DNA from: Streptomyces sp. SKN60 | GTDB lineage: Bacteria > Actinomycetota > Actinomycetes > Streptomycetales > Streptomycetaceae | Length of the DNA: 64,000 nt | Assembly: GCF_026236535.1 (NCBI RefSeq) | Contig: NZ_JAHTMW010000007.1 | Span: 248,001-312,000, forward strand | Reading direction: 5' to 3' | In this document: positions 30,429 through 40,786 of the stretch, piece by piece | Numbering within the stretch: position 1 is the stretch's first letter | Layout of the letters: every line of letters begins with the position of its first letter | Position numbers and translations under genes: made by a program | Notes under the pieces: generated by a model | Seen by the model: only the letters and a program-made list of their open reading frames with translations | Told to the model about the DNA's origin: nothing | The model's database searches: none

Positions 30429-31631
30429 TCAGCGGAACACGCCGGTGTGGCCGAGCGAGTAGCGGCCCGGCTGGGGGTAGACCGCGAGGCCGTGGGGGCC
30501 GCTGCCGACGGGGATGCGGGCCAGCTGCTTCCCGCTCGTCGTGTCGATCGCGTAGACCTCGGAGTCGTAGCGGCCGGAGAGCCAGAGCACCTTGCCGTCG
30601 GCGGAGACCCCGCCCATGTCGGGGGATCCGCCGTCGGGCAGCTTCCACTTCTTGGTGAGGGCGTTCTTGGTGAAGTCGAAGACCGAGATCGTGCCCTCGC
30701 CGCGGTTGGAGACGTACATCTCCTTGGAGTCGCGGGAGACGTAGAGGCCGTGGCAGCCCTTGCCGGTGGGCAGCAGGGTCGGGGTGGTGAACCGGTCCCC
30801 GTCGAGCACCCACATGCCGTGCGCCATCATGTCGGCGACGTAGAAGGTCTTGCCGTCCGGGGAGAGCTTCACGTCCTGCGGCATGGCGCCTTCGAGGGGC
30901 AGTCGCTGCTGGCCGACGACCTCCATCTTCTCGGTGTCGACCTTGAGGAGTTCGCCGGAGAACTCGCAGGAGACGACGAAGTAGCGCCCGTCGGCGGAGA
31001 AGTCGGCGTGGTTGACGCCGTAGCAGGTGACCGGGACGGTCTTCCTGCGCTCCATGGTGTGCGGGTCGCGGAAGACCAGCTCGCGGTCGAGCGAGGCCAT
31101 GACGACGGCGTACTTGCCGTTCGGGGTGAAGTACAGGTTGTACGGGTCGTGCACCTCGACCGGTTTGCCGGCGACGCCGGTGGCGGGGTCGATGGGGGTG
31201 AGGGTGTGGCCGCGGTCGTTGTTGACCCAGAGGGTCTTCAGGTCCCAGGAGGGGACGACGTGCTGCGGCTGGTTGCCGACCGGGATGGTCTCGATGACCT
31301 TGTAGGTGGCGGGGTCGATGACGGAGACGGTGTTGGAGTTGGTGTTGGGGACGTAGACCCGGGACGGGAAGCCCTTGACGACCGGGGAGAGCGCGTTCGG
31401 CCGGTCGGCGGCGTAGATGTCGTCCGGCTGGAGCAGCGGCGGCATGCCGGGCAGTCCGGCGGGCGCGGCGGCCGGCTTGGGCACGGCAGCCTTGGTGGTG
31501 GTGGCGCTCGGCTGCGGGGTCGCGGGCCGGGGGCTGCCGCAGGCGGCGAGGCTGCCGAGCAGCAGGGCGGTGGCGGTGGCGGCGAGGACGGCGGCCTTGT
31601 TACGGCTGTTACGGCGCGGGGGAATCGGCAT
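30429..31631 (-). CDS. YncE-like beta-propeller lipoprotein
   Basis: The 400-residue protein has a signal peptide with lipobox LGSLAAC and a Pro/Thr/Ala-rich linker. A seven-bladed YVTN-type propeller then begins around residue 85. Repeated blade motifs include VYVPNTNSNTVSVIDPATYKV, VKLSPDGKTFYVADMMAHGMWVLDG and MYVSNRGEGTISVFDF. It should sit on the outer face of the membrane. The start ATG overlaps the stop of the upstream deacetylase-like gene (TGATG at 31629-31633), so the two are translationally coupled. These propellers usually bind partners or polymers; no catalytic residues can be assigned. Confidence 0.88.
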   Translation of the reverse strand: MPIPPRRNSRNKAAVLAATATALLLGSLAACGSPRPATPQPSATTTKAAVPKPAAAPAGLPGMPPLLQPDDIYAADRPNALSPVVKGFPSRVYVPNTNSNTVSVIDPATYKVIETIPVGNQPQHVVPSWDLKTLWVNNDRGHTLTPIDPATGVAGKPVEVHDPYNLYFTPNGKYAVVMASLDRELVFRDPHTMERRKTVPVTCYGVNHADFSADGRYFVVSCEFSGELLKVDTEKMEVVGQQRLPLEGAMPQDVKLSPDGKTFYVADMMAHGMWVLDGDRFTTPTLLPTGKGCHGLYVSRDSKEMYVSNRGEGTISVFDFTKNALTKKWKLPDGGSPDMGGVSADGKVLWLSGRYDSEVYAIDTTSGKQLARIPVGSGPHGLAVYPQPGRYSLGHTGVFR

Positions 31632-32404
31632 CAGCTCAGCAGCTCCGTGGTGGTGACCGCGGAGAGGCCGCGGCGGTCGAGGTCGGCGAGGAGGCGGGGC
31701 AGCGCGGCGACGGTGTCCTGGTAGCCGAAGTGCAGGCTGACCACCGATCCGGGCGTGATCCGTCCGGTGACGTTGGCGACGACGGCCGCCGGTCCGGGCG
31801 AGGTGAAGTCGAGGGAGTCGACGTCGTACGAGAGGGCGTGCGGGTAGCCGGCCCGGCGGGCGGCGCGCAGCACGGTCTCGGTGGCGTGCGGGGTACGGGA
31901 GGGGCGGAACCAGCTGCCGACGGAGCCGGTGAGGCGGCGCAGCCGGCCGGCGCAGGCGTCGATCTCGGCGAAGGCCTCGTCCTCGGTCATGGCGCTGATG
32001 TCGACGTGGCGCTGGGTGTGGTTGCCGAGGTCGTGGCCGCCGTCGAGGATCCGCCGGGCCATCTCGGGGTGCCGGTCGAGCCAGCTGCCCACGGCGAGGA
32101 CGGTGATCCGGGCGCCGGCCCGCTCGGCGGCGTCGAGGATCGCGCGGGCGAGCGCGGGTTCGCCCTGTCCGTGGAAGGTGAGGGCGACGCGGGGCCGGTC
32201 ACGGGGCCCGTGGGCGATCTCGGCGGGCCGGCCGGGCCAGCGGCGGGGCGCGGGGGCGGCGACGGGCGCGGCGTGGGCGGGCCGCTCGGTCTTCGGGGCG
32301 GGGCGGGGCTCCGTGCCGCAGGCGGTGGCGAGGGCCCCCGCGAGGGCGGTGGCCGCGCCCGCCCGGAGGGCACCGCGGCGGTCGGTCGGCATCACGGGGA
32401 CCAT
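31631..32404 (-). CDS. NodB-like polysaccharide deacetylase family lipoprotein, degenerate motif 1
   Basis: The 257-residue protein has a Tat-like, lipobox-containing leader (DRRGALRAGAATALAGALATAC). The NodB fold follows. Motif 1, normally TFDDGP with a catalytic and a metal-binding Asp, reads LTFHGQGEP here. Motif 2 is kept (GNHTQRH), as are WFRPSRTPH, DVDSLDF and VVSLHFGYQ in place of the usual motifs 3 to 5. The loss of both motif 1 aspartates argues against standard metal-dependent N-deacetylation. ATG 32404 or 32392 could be the start; neither has a good ribosome site. It is coupled to the downstream propeller gene, suggesting a joint cell-wall surface role. Confidence 0.85.
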   Translation of the reverse strand: MVPVMPTDRRGALRAGAATALAGALATACGTEPRPAPKTERPAHAAPVAAPAPRRWPGRPAEIAHGPRDRPRVALTFHGQGEPALARAILDAAERAGARITVLAVGSWLDRHPEMARRILDGGHDLGNHTQRHVDISAMTEDEAFAEIDACAGRLRRLTGSVGSWFRPSRTPHATETVLRAARRAGYPHALSYDVDSLDFTSPGPAAVVANVTGRITPGSVVSLHFGYQDTVAALPRLLADLDRRGLSAVTTTELLS

Positions 32405-32610
32405 TTAAAGGCGGACAGGTCCGAAAGATGACGATTGAGCCGATTCAGGACGTTTGCGGGTCGCGATCAGCCGTCCACCATGCGGACGAGCCGAGGAAAC
32501 ACCCGATGAACCCCATAGTTATTCATGTTTTGCAAGGTGAGTGCTCTAGGTCACCAAGGATTCATCGAGGAGTCATTCCACTTTGTCCGGATCTGACCCG
32601 GTAGGGACGT

Positions 32611-32640
32611 TTGGCGTCGGGGCCACCCGTCTGCCATAGT
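32611..32640 (+). promoter_or_regulatory. Candidate housekeeping promoter for a small RNA
   Basis: TTGGCG (32611-32616) and CATAGT (32635-32640) are separated by 18 bp, a fair match to the vegetative sigma factor consensus. No gene on the plus strand follows within reach, so a non-coding transcript starting near 32647 is the simplest reading. Confidence 0.4.
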
Positions 32641-32646
32641 CAATGA

Positions 32647-32773
32647 CACGACCCCCATTGACCCGGGCCAGGTCGTCGAAGCGGCCGCGGATACACACCC
32701 CCCCCCCCCAATCCGCGGCACACCACACGAGAGCCCCCAGCGCGCCCCACCAGGGCCGGACGGGGGCTTTCGT
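32647..32773 (+). ncRNA. Candidate small RNA of about 125 nt
   Basis: This is inferred from a promoter-like sequence at 32611-32640 and a terminator stem at 32727-32773 on the same strand. The would-be RNA includes a C tract of twelve residues, which could pair with G-rich ribosome-binding sites. No known family was recognised. The hairpin also serves the converging minus-strand gene, so the RNA may be an illusion. Confidence 0.3.
32727..32773. terminator. Bidirectional terminator hairpin
   Basis: ACGAGAGCCCCC (32727-32738) pairs with GGGGGCTTTCGT (32762-32773), with one G-T wobble and a 23-base loop. It lies 32 bp past the stop of the minus-strand ATPase gene. Confidence 0.8.
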
Positions 32774-32804
32774 GCATCCGCGACCGCATGCGCGACACAG
32801 GGCC

Positions 32805-33320
32805 CTAGCGGTCGCTCACCCGCATCTCGAACCAGGTGGTCTTGCCGCGCGGCGCGAGGTCGACGCCCCAGCGGTCGGAGAGCTTGTCGACGAGGAAGAG
32901 CCCGCGGCCGCTGACGTCCAGCTCGTGCACCGGCATCAGACAGGGCAGCCCGCGCGAGGGGTCGCGCACCTCGACCCGGATCCAGCCGCGGCGGCGCAGC
33001 AGGCGGAGGGCGAAGACCCGGGCGCCGGTGTGGCGGACGGCGTTGCCGACGAGTTCGGAGACGAGCAGCACGGCATGCTCGGCGATCTGCGGGGTGAGGC
33101 CCCAGTGCCGCACTATCACCCACTGGGTGAGCCGGCGGGCGACCGCGGCGGATTCCGGCCGGGACGGCAACCGGGCGTCCTCGTCGGCCGGATTCCCGTA
33201 CAACTTCAGTGCTTCCGCGGCCTGTTCGTCCTCGGCGCCCGGCACCCACCGGGCGGCGGTCGCGCCGCCGCGCTGCCGCGGTTGTTCCGTACCCTCCAGG
33301 CCCGCCATGCCCACCATCAT
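32805..33320 (-). CDS. HATPase_c anti-sigma/RsbW-like ATP-binding protein
   Basis: The 171-residue protein is a single GHKL ATPase domain of the kind used by Streptomyces anti-sigma factors and switch kinases. The N box is LLVSELVGNAVRHTG, the G1-like box VRDPSRGLP and the G2-like GRGLFLVDKLSDRWGV. No sensor or dimerisation domain is present. The Arg/Pro-rich N-terminal 60 residues look disordered. Starts at ATG 33320 or ATG 33308 (MAGLEGTEQP) are both possible. No sigma factor or antagonist gene is adjacent, so its partner is unknown. Confidence 0.85.
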   Translation of the reverse strand: MMVGMAGLEGTEQPRQRGGATAARWVPGAEDEQAAEALKLYGNPADEDARLPSRPESAAVARRLTQWVIVRHWGLTPQIAEHAVLLVSELVGNAVRHTGARVFALRLLRRRGWIRVEVRDPSRGLPCLMPVHELDVSGRGLFLVDKLSDRWGVDLAPRGKTTWFEMRVSDR

Positions 33321-33511
33321 GGCCGGACGGGGCCCGGCGCGGGGCCGTTCCGGGGGATTCGCCCCCTCGGAATCGACAATTCCGCGAGACTGACTCCGGC
33401 ATATGCCAAAGTCAGTCGGAACGCGGTCGTGAACGGCCTGATCCGACCGGGTCCTGCCGGGTGGGGCCGGGTCCTGGCCGGGTCAAAGGCCGTTCACACG
33501 CGGTCGAACAC

Positions 33512-34279
33512 CTAGACGAACTTCGCCTTGCCCGGGCCCTCTTCGACGAAGCTGCGCATACCGCGCTCGCGGTCCTCGGTGGCGAACAGGCCCGCGAACC
33601 AGGTGCGCTCGACGGCCAGGCCGGTGTCGATGTCCGTCTCCAGACCCTGGTCGATCGCCTCCTTGGCCGCGCGCAGCGCGATGGCCGGGCCCTGGGCGAG
33701 CTTGGCGGCCCAGGCGTGGGCCTGCTCGTACACCTCGGCGGCCGGGACCACCCGGTCGACCAGGCCGAGCTGGAGCGCCTCGTCGGCCTTCACCATGCGG
33801 CCGGTGAAGATGAGGTCCTTGGCCTTGGAGGGGCCGATGAGCCGGGCGAGGCGCTGGGTGCCGCCGGCGCCCGGGATCAGCCCGAGCAGGATCTCCGGCT
33901 GGCCCAGCTTGGCGTTGTCGGCGGCGATCCGGTAGTCGGCGCAGAGCGTCAGCTCGCAGCCGCCGCCCAGCGCGTAGCCGGTGATCGCGGCCACGACCGG
34001 CTTGGGGATGCGGGCGATCGCGGTGAAGGAGTCCTGCAGCGCGCGGGACCGCTTGACCATGGCCGCGTGGTCCATGACCTGCATCTCCTTGATGTCCGCG
34101 CCGGCCGCGAACACCTTCTCGCCGCCGTAGAGGATCACGGCCCGCACGTCGTCGCGGTCGGTCGCCTCCTGGGCCAGCTCGCGCAGCCGGTCCTGGGTGG
34201 CGATGTCCAGGGCGTTCATCGGGGGGCGGTCGAGGCGGATCGTGCCGACGCCTTCGGCGACTTCGAGGTTCACAGTCAT
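33512..34279 (-). CDS. Enoyl-CoA hydratase/isomerase family protein
   Basis: The 255-residue crotonase has the oxyanion-hole segments FAAGADIKEM and GYALGGGCELTLCAD. Both glutamates used by bona fide hydratases are present: Glu in GGGCELT and Glu in GQPEILLGLIPGAGGTQRL. It should hydrate trans-2-enoyl-CoA in fatty-acid breakdown. The ATG at 34279 begins the first strand (VNLEVAEGVGTIRLDRPPMNAL). It stands alone between an ATPase gene and the L,D-transpeptidase pair; a strong terminator lies upstream of it. Confidence 0.93.
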   Translation of the reverse strand: MTVNLEVAEGVGTIRLDRPPMNALDIATQDRLRELAQEATDRDDVRAVILYGGEKVFAAGADIKEMQVMDHAAMVKRSRALQDSFTAIARIPKPVVAAITGYALGGGCELTLCADYRIAADNAKLGQPEILLGLIPGAGGTQRLARLIGPSKAKDLIFTGRMVKADEALQLGLVDRVVPAAEVYEQAHAWAAKLAQGPAIALRAAKEAIDQGLETDIDTGLAVERTWFAGLFATEDRERGMRSFVEEGPGKAKFV

Positions 34280-34308
34280 GGTCGGAAGGTTAGCCGCCGT
34301 TAACGGGG

Positions 34309-34348
34309 AGGGCCCCGGTGCGGTTGGTCACAACCGCACCGGGGCCCT
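34309..34348 (-). terminator. Rho-independent-type terminator of the L,D-transpeptidase gene
   Basis: The arms 34309-34325 and 34332-34348 form a perfect 17-bp stem (AGGGCCCCGGTGCGGTT and its complement) with loop GGTCAC. It lies 20 bp past the stop at 34369. Confidence 0.92.
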
Positions 34349-34368
34349 CGTCACGCGTACGGAAGGGC

Positions 34369-35616
34369 TTACGCCTTCCACTCCGACCAGTCCATGTTCC
34401 AGCCGTTGAGGCCGTTGTCCGGCTGGATCTGCTTGTCCTTGGAGTTCTTCACGACGACCACGTCACCGATGAGCGAGTGGTCGTAGAACCACGCGGCCGG
34501 CGTCGAGGAGTCCCCGGCGCCCCGGGCGTCGCGCAGACCGACGCAGCCGTGGCTGGTGTTGGTGGTGCCGAAGATCCCCGGCGAGCCCCAGTAGTTGCCG
34601 TGCACGAAGGTGCCCGAGGCGGACAGGCGCATCGCGTGCGGCACGTCCTTGATGTCGTACTCGCCGCCGAAGCCGACGGTGGCCCCGTTCATCCGGGTCA
34701 CCTTGAACTTCTCGCTGATGACCATCTGCCCGTTGTACGTCGTCGTGGACGGCGCGCCCGCGCTGATCGGGATGGTCTTGACGATCGCGCCGTCGCGCTC
34801 GACCTTCATCGTGTGCGCGGAGGCGTCCACCGTGGAGACCTGGCGGCGCCCGATGGTGAAGGAGAAGGTCTTCTTCTGCTTGCCGTAGACGCCCGGGCGG
34901 CCCTCGACGCCGTCCAGGTTGAGCTGCACGGTCACCTTGGTGCCCGCGGCCCAGTACTTCTCCGGGCGGAAGTCGAGGCGGTCGTTGCCGAACCAGTGGC
35001 CCTCGATCTCCACCGCCGGCTCCGCCGTCACCTTGATGGCGTGCTCGACGGCCTCCGGGTCGGTGATGCCCCGGGTGAAGTTGATGGAGACCGGCATGCC
35101 GACGCCGACGGTCTGTCCGTTCTCCGGCGTGTAGTGGCCGATGAAGGTGTTCTTCGGGGTGAGGGTCGAGAAGGTGGTGTCCTTCGCCGACTCACGGCCC
35201 TCGGTGTCCTTGGCGATGGCGTGCACCTTGTACTGGGTGCTCGCCGACAGGTGGCCCACCGGCTCCCAGCTGCTGCCGTCGGCGGCCAGCTTGCCCTCCA
35301 CCGGGTGGCCCTCGGTGTCGGCGACGGTGACCGTGGTCAGCTTGCCCTGCTGGGCCGTCACCTTCAGGGCCCCGCTGGTGGCGACCGCGTCGGCACCGTC
35401 CTTCGGGGCGATCGTCACGACGGCCTGCGAGGCCGCGTTCTCCTGCTTGCCGCCGCCGCTCGCGCCGCCGTCCTTGCCCCCGCTCGCACCGGCGTCGGTG
35501 CCACCGCCGCCGCAGGCGGTCAGGACGAGGAGCAGCGTCCCCGTCGCCAGGGCCCCCAGGCGGGCGCCACGGCGGCGTCGTCCGGCGGTCGATCCGGATA
35601 TCGGCTGCCCGTTCAC
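34369..35616 (-). CDS. L,D-transpeptidase lipoprotein (first paralogue)
   Basis: The 415-residue lipoprotein (lipobox LVLTAC, then a Gly-rich linker) has two immunoglobulin-like domains (about 60-150 and 150-250) and a C-terminal YkuD domain. The catalytic segment is TSHGCVGLRD, with the active Cys, and FVHGNYWG upstream. The family forms 3-3 cross-links between meso-diaminopimelate or LL-DAP stems in peptidoglycan. GTG 35616 (VNGQPISGS) is chosen since GGGGAG precedes it; a longer start at 35637 is possible. A near-identical architecture is encoded just upstream at 35834, so the two arose by tandem duplication. A strong terminator follows. Confidence 0.93.
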   Translation of the reverse strand: MNGQPISGSTAGRRRRGARLGALATGTLLLVLTACGGGGTDAGASGGKDGGASGGGKQENAASQAVVTIAPKDGADAVATSGALKVTAQQGKLTTVTVADTEGHPVEGKLAADGSSWEPVGHLSASTQYKVHAIAKDTEGRESAKDTTFSTLTPKNTFIGHYTPENGQTVGVGMPVSINFTRGITDPEAVEHAIKVTAEPAVEIEGHWFGNDRLDFRPEKYWAAGTKVTVQLNLDGVEGRPGVYGKQKKTFSFTIGRRQVSTVDASAHTMKVERDGAIVKTIPISAGAPSTTTYNGQMVISEKFKVTRMNGATVGFGGEYDIKDVPHAMRLSASGTFVHGNYWGSPGIFGTTNTSHGCVGLRDARGAGDSSTPAAWFYDHSLIGDVVVVKNSKDKQIQPDNGLNGWNMDWSEWKA

Positions 35617-35833
35617 TATGGTGTTCTCCCCTCGCACGACCCCGGCGATGCCCGGGCCCCACCCCCGTGCGCATCCTCACGCGCACACGGCGTTAATTAA
35701 TCACACCAGAGGACACGAAAGTTCCTCGTACATGTCACCGTTCAGTCCCAGTTGGCGTGATACGGCGGACGGGGCGCGGGCGTGCGCGGTTTCCGTGCTG
35801 TTCCGGGGCGTGCGCGGGGGTGCGCGGAAGGGC

Positions 35834-37051
35834 TCAGTCCAGGGCCGAGCCGGCCTTCCAGCGGCCCCAGTCGAGGTTCCAGCCGCCGAGCCCGTTGTCC
35901 GGGGCGACCTGCTTGTCCTTCGAGTTCACCACCTCGACCACGTCGCCGACGAGGGTCCGGTCGAAGAACCAGCCGGCCGGGGTGTCCGGCCCGCCGCCCT
36001 TCACGTCCCGCAGGCCGACGCAGCCGTGGCTCACGTTCGCCGAGCCGAAGGTCGAGGCGGAGGCCCAGTAGTTGCCGTGCAGGAAGGTGCCCGAGTCGGT
36101 CAGCCGGATCGCGTGCGGCACGTCCTTGATGTCGTACTCGCCGCCGAAGCCGACCGTGGCCCCGTTCATCCGCGTCACGTCGTACAGCTCGGTGGCCACC
36201 ATCTTCCCGTTGTACGTGGTGGTCTTCGGCGCCCCGGCGGTGATCGGCAGCGTGGTGAGCAGCGCCCCGTCCCGGTGGATCTCCATGGTGTGCTTCTCGG
36301 CGTCGACCAACGACACCTGGGAGCGACCCACGGTGAAGCCGACCTTCTTGCGCTGGATGCCGTACACCCCCGGCGCGCCCTCGACGTCGCGCAGCGCCAG
36401 GTCGACGGTGACCCTGGTGCCCGGCCGCCAGTACGCGGCGGGGCGGAAGTCCAGGCGCTCCTTGCCGAACCAGTGGCCGGCCACCTCCACGGGCGGGTCG
36501 GAGGTGATGCGGATGGCCCGCTCGACCTCGGCCCGGTTCTCGATCTCCCGGTTGAAGGAGAAGGAGACGATCATCCCGACGCCGACCGTGGAGCGGTTCT
36601 CCGGCTTGAAGTAGCCGATGAAGCGGTGCTCGGGGACGACGGTGGTGAAGGTGGTGTGCCGGGCCGAGCGGCGCCCGTGCCCGTCGAGCGCGACCGCGTC
36701 CACGCTGTACTTGGCGGCGAGCGCGAGCCGGGTGTCCGGGCGGGGCCGCCAGCGCAGCCCGTCGGCGGAGATCTCCCCCGCCACCTCGGTGCGCTGGGCG
36801 TCCTCCACCTGGACGACCGTCACCCGCTCCAGGCGCCCGCTGTCGACCTTCACCTCGACCGGCCCGCCGGCGGGCACCGCGCGGGCCCCGTCCTCGGGGC
36901 TGACCCGGATGACGTCACCGGGCGCCCGCGCCTTCCCCGGGAGCGTCAGGTCGATGCCCCCGCCGCCGTCCCCTCCGGTGCAGCCCGCGAGCCCCACGAG
37001 CAGTCCCGCCACCGCGAGGGCGTACCCCGCCCGCTTCAGTACAAGTGTCAC
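35834..37051 (-). CDS. L,D-transpeptidase lipoprotein (second paralogue)
   Basis: The 405-residue protein has lipobox GLAGC, two Ig-like domains and a YkuD domain with VSHGCVGLRDVKGGG and FLHGNYWAS. Long stretches match the neighbour at 34369, for example TTYNGKM, RMNGATVGFGGEYDIKDVPHA and the end DKQVAPDNGLGGWNLDW. The Ig-like parts have diverged more, hinting at different positioning or substrates. The start GTG 37051 has no ribosome site, and the signal peptide starts within a few residues. It is divergent from glgX. Confidence 0.93.
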   Translation of the reverse strand: MTLVLKRAGYALAVAGLLVGLAGCTGGDGGGGIDLTLPGKARAPGDVIRVSPEDGARAVPAGGPVEVKVDSGRLERVTVVQVEDAQRTEVAGEISADGLRWRPRPDTRLALAAKYSVDAVALDGHGRRSARHTTFTTVVPEHRFIGYFKPENRSTVGVGMIVSFSFNREIENRAEVERAIRITSDPPVEVAGHWFGKERLDFRPAAYWRPGTRVTVDLALRDVEGAPGVYGIQRKKVGFTVGRSQVSLVDAEKHTMEIHRDGALLTTLPITAGAPKTTTYNGKMVATELYDVTRMNGATVGFGGEYDIKDVPHAIRLTDSGTFLHGNYWASASTFGSANVSHGCVGLRDVKGGGPDTPAGWFFDRTLVGDVVEVVNSKDKQVAPDNGLGGWNLDWGRWKAGSALD

Positions 37052-37205
37052 GCCCAGACCAACGACGGCCCCCCTCCAGGGGAAACGTGCGTACGGGTCA
37101 TGTTGGGAGCGCGTCCGCGCGGGCAGAACAGGTGGGAGAACACGTACGGGGGACGTCCGCCGGGACGCGGCTGTCGACCGTACGCGAGCCGCGGGAGGCC
37201 GAACG

Positions 37206-39419
<2,214 letters not shown>

Positions 39420-39426
39420 GGAACGG

Positions 39427-40674
39427 TCAGCGGGCGGAGAGCTGGACGTAGCAGGTGAAGTCGCCCGCGATCTCGACGTCGGGCCCGGTGTAGGACGAGC
39501 TGCTGGAGCTGCTGCCGGAGGTGAAGTACGTGCCGGCCGGGCGCGCGTCGGCCACCCAGGCGTCCGGCGCGGTCCGGAACGCACTGCGGCAGCGCTCCCC
39601 GGCCTTCTTGTCGGCGACGCCGGTCGGGTTCCGCTGGATGGTCTCCTTGATCTTCACCTGGCCGAAGACCCTCAGGTCGGCGTCCTTCCCGCAAGGGACG
39701 GTACGCACCAGGGCGAGGCTGACGCCGAGACCGGTGTCGGCGGAGCCGCAGGCGCCGGGCTTCAGCTTGGCGAGCGGGGTGAGGGCCTTCTCGGCGTCCT
39801 CCATCCTGCCGCTCTTCGCCGCAACGGGGGCGGGGACGGCGGTGCTCCCGTGGCCGGTGAGGGTGTATTCCGCCTTGAGGGAGGTGACGCCCTTGAGGAC
39901 ACCACCCTCGTGCATCCACTTCAGGAGGGACGTGTAGTCGGCGCTCGTGCGGGTGAGCCGGCCCTGCCCGTCGAGGACGACCGTCAGCGAGACGAGCCCG
40001 CCGCGGTCGCTGAACATGGCCGGTTCGACGAGGCTCGCCGGCAGCGCGTCGTAGGCCGTCTGCCACGGGACGCTCAGCTCGTACGTGCGGCTGCCGTCGG
40101 CGCCCTTGGTCGGCTGCTTCTCGGCGTCGGCGTTGCGCACCACCTCGGCGAGGGTCCCGCCGAACGGAGCGGCGTCACCGGCCCTCACCAGGATGCTGCC
40201 GAAGAGGTCGACCACGTCCATGGACGCCTGCGAGGAGTAGCGCAGCCAGCCCCCCTGCCGGGTGCGGTAGTCGACCTGGTTGCCCTTGACCTCGTACACC
40301 TCGGGCACGGGCTTCGCACCGGAGCGGCCGCCGAGGTCGGCGGCGGCGTCCTCGGGGAAGCGACGTGGGATGTCCAGGACGCGCTCGGCGCGGGCGGTGT
40401 CCTTCGCGTAGTCCTGCGTGCCGGTCGTGCGGTCCACGGCGGTGCCCTTGGCGGAGCCGTAGCTGAGCGTCCACGTGAAGGCGGACGAACCGGCCGCCGT
40501 GGTGGCCCGGGAGGCGGCCGACAGCTGGTCGTCGAGCCGGACCTCGTACACCGGCGTGCCCGTCGGCTTCGGCGCCTTCGCGTCCGTGGCCGCACCGCCG
40601 CCGCCGGACTGGCAGCCCGCCAGGGCCGCGAGCAGCAGCGGCAGGGCCGCCCATCCGACCGGCGCGTTTCTCAT
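39427..40674 (-). CDS. Putative lipoprotein of unknown function
   Basis: The 415-residue protein has a signal peptide with lipobox LAALAGC and a Gly-rich linker. A LppX/LprG-like alpha-beta region of about 250 residues follows (YEVRLDDQLSAASRATTAAGS, YEVKGNQVDYRTRQGGWLRYS, LVSLTVVLDGQGRLTRTSADY). There is a second C-terminal region with paired cysteines (LKPGACGSAD, TVPCGKD, GERCRSAF, FTCYVQL) that may form disulfides. A serine run (SGSSSSSSS) lies near the end. Fold assignment is tentative. ATG 40674 is preferred over GTG 40683 because AAGGGG lies upstream. It converges with glgX. Confidence 0.75.
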   Translation of the reverse strand: MRNAPVGWAALPLLLAALAGCQSGGGGAATDAKAPKPTGTPVYEVRLDDQLSAASRATTAAGSSAFTWTLSYGSAKGTAVDRTTGTQDYAKDTARAERVLDIPRRFPEDAAADLGGRSGAKPVPEVYEVKGNQVDYRTRQGGWLRYSSQASMDVVDLFGSILVRAGDAAPFGGTLAEVVRNADAEKQPTKGADGSRTYELSVPWQTAYDALPASLVEPAMFSDRGGLVSLTVVLDGQGRLTRTSADYTSLLKWMHEGGVLKGVTSLKAEYTLTGHGSTAVPAPVAAKSGRMEDAEKALTPLAKLKPGACGSADTGLGVSLALVRTVPCGKDADLRVFGQVKIKETIQRNPTGVADKKAGERCRSAFRTAPDAWVADARPAGTYFTSGSSSSSSSYTGPDVEIAGDFTCYVQLSAR

Positions 40675-40786
40675 GGTCCCCACCCCTTGATCGTCGAGCG
40701 GCGATCGTACGTGATCCCGCCGGCAGGGGCCGGTGGCCGGAAAACCACATGAGCGATGTCAGAGGTGAACCCTAGGCTCGGACCTG

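Larger units (their letters stand above)
32405..32804. other. 400-bp intergenic region with promoter, C tract and terminator
   Basis: This region separates the deacetylase-like gene from the anti-sigma-type ATPase gene. It has an A/T-richer block (32500-32580), a good plus-strand promoter match at 32611-32640, a run of twelve C residues (32698-32709) and a strong hairpin (32727-32773). I see no convincing protein gene; the short plus-strand frame from 32643 has no codon bias that differs from background. Confidence 0.5.

Noticed and set aside
32643..32804. Short protein gene starting at 32643
   Set aside because: The frame runs antisense into the ATPase gene, crosses the C tract and terminator, and has no ribosome site.
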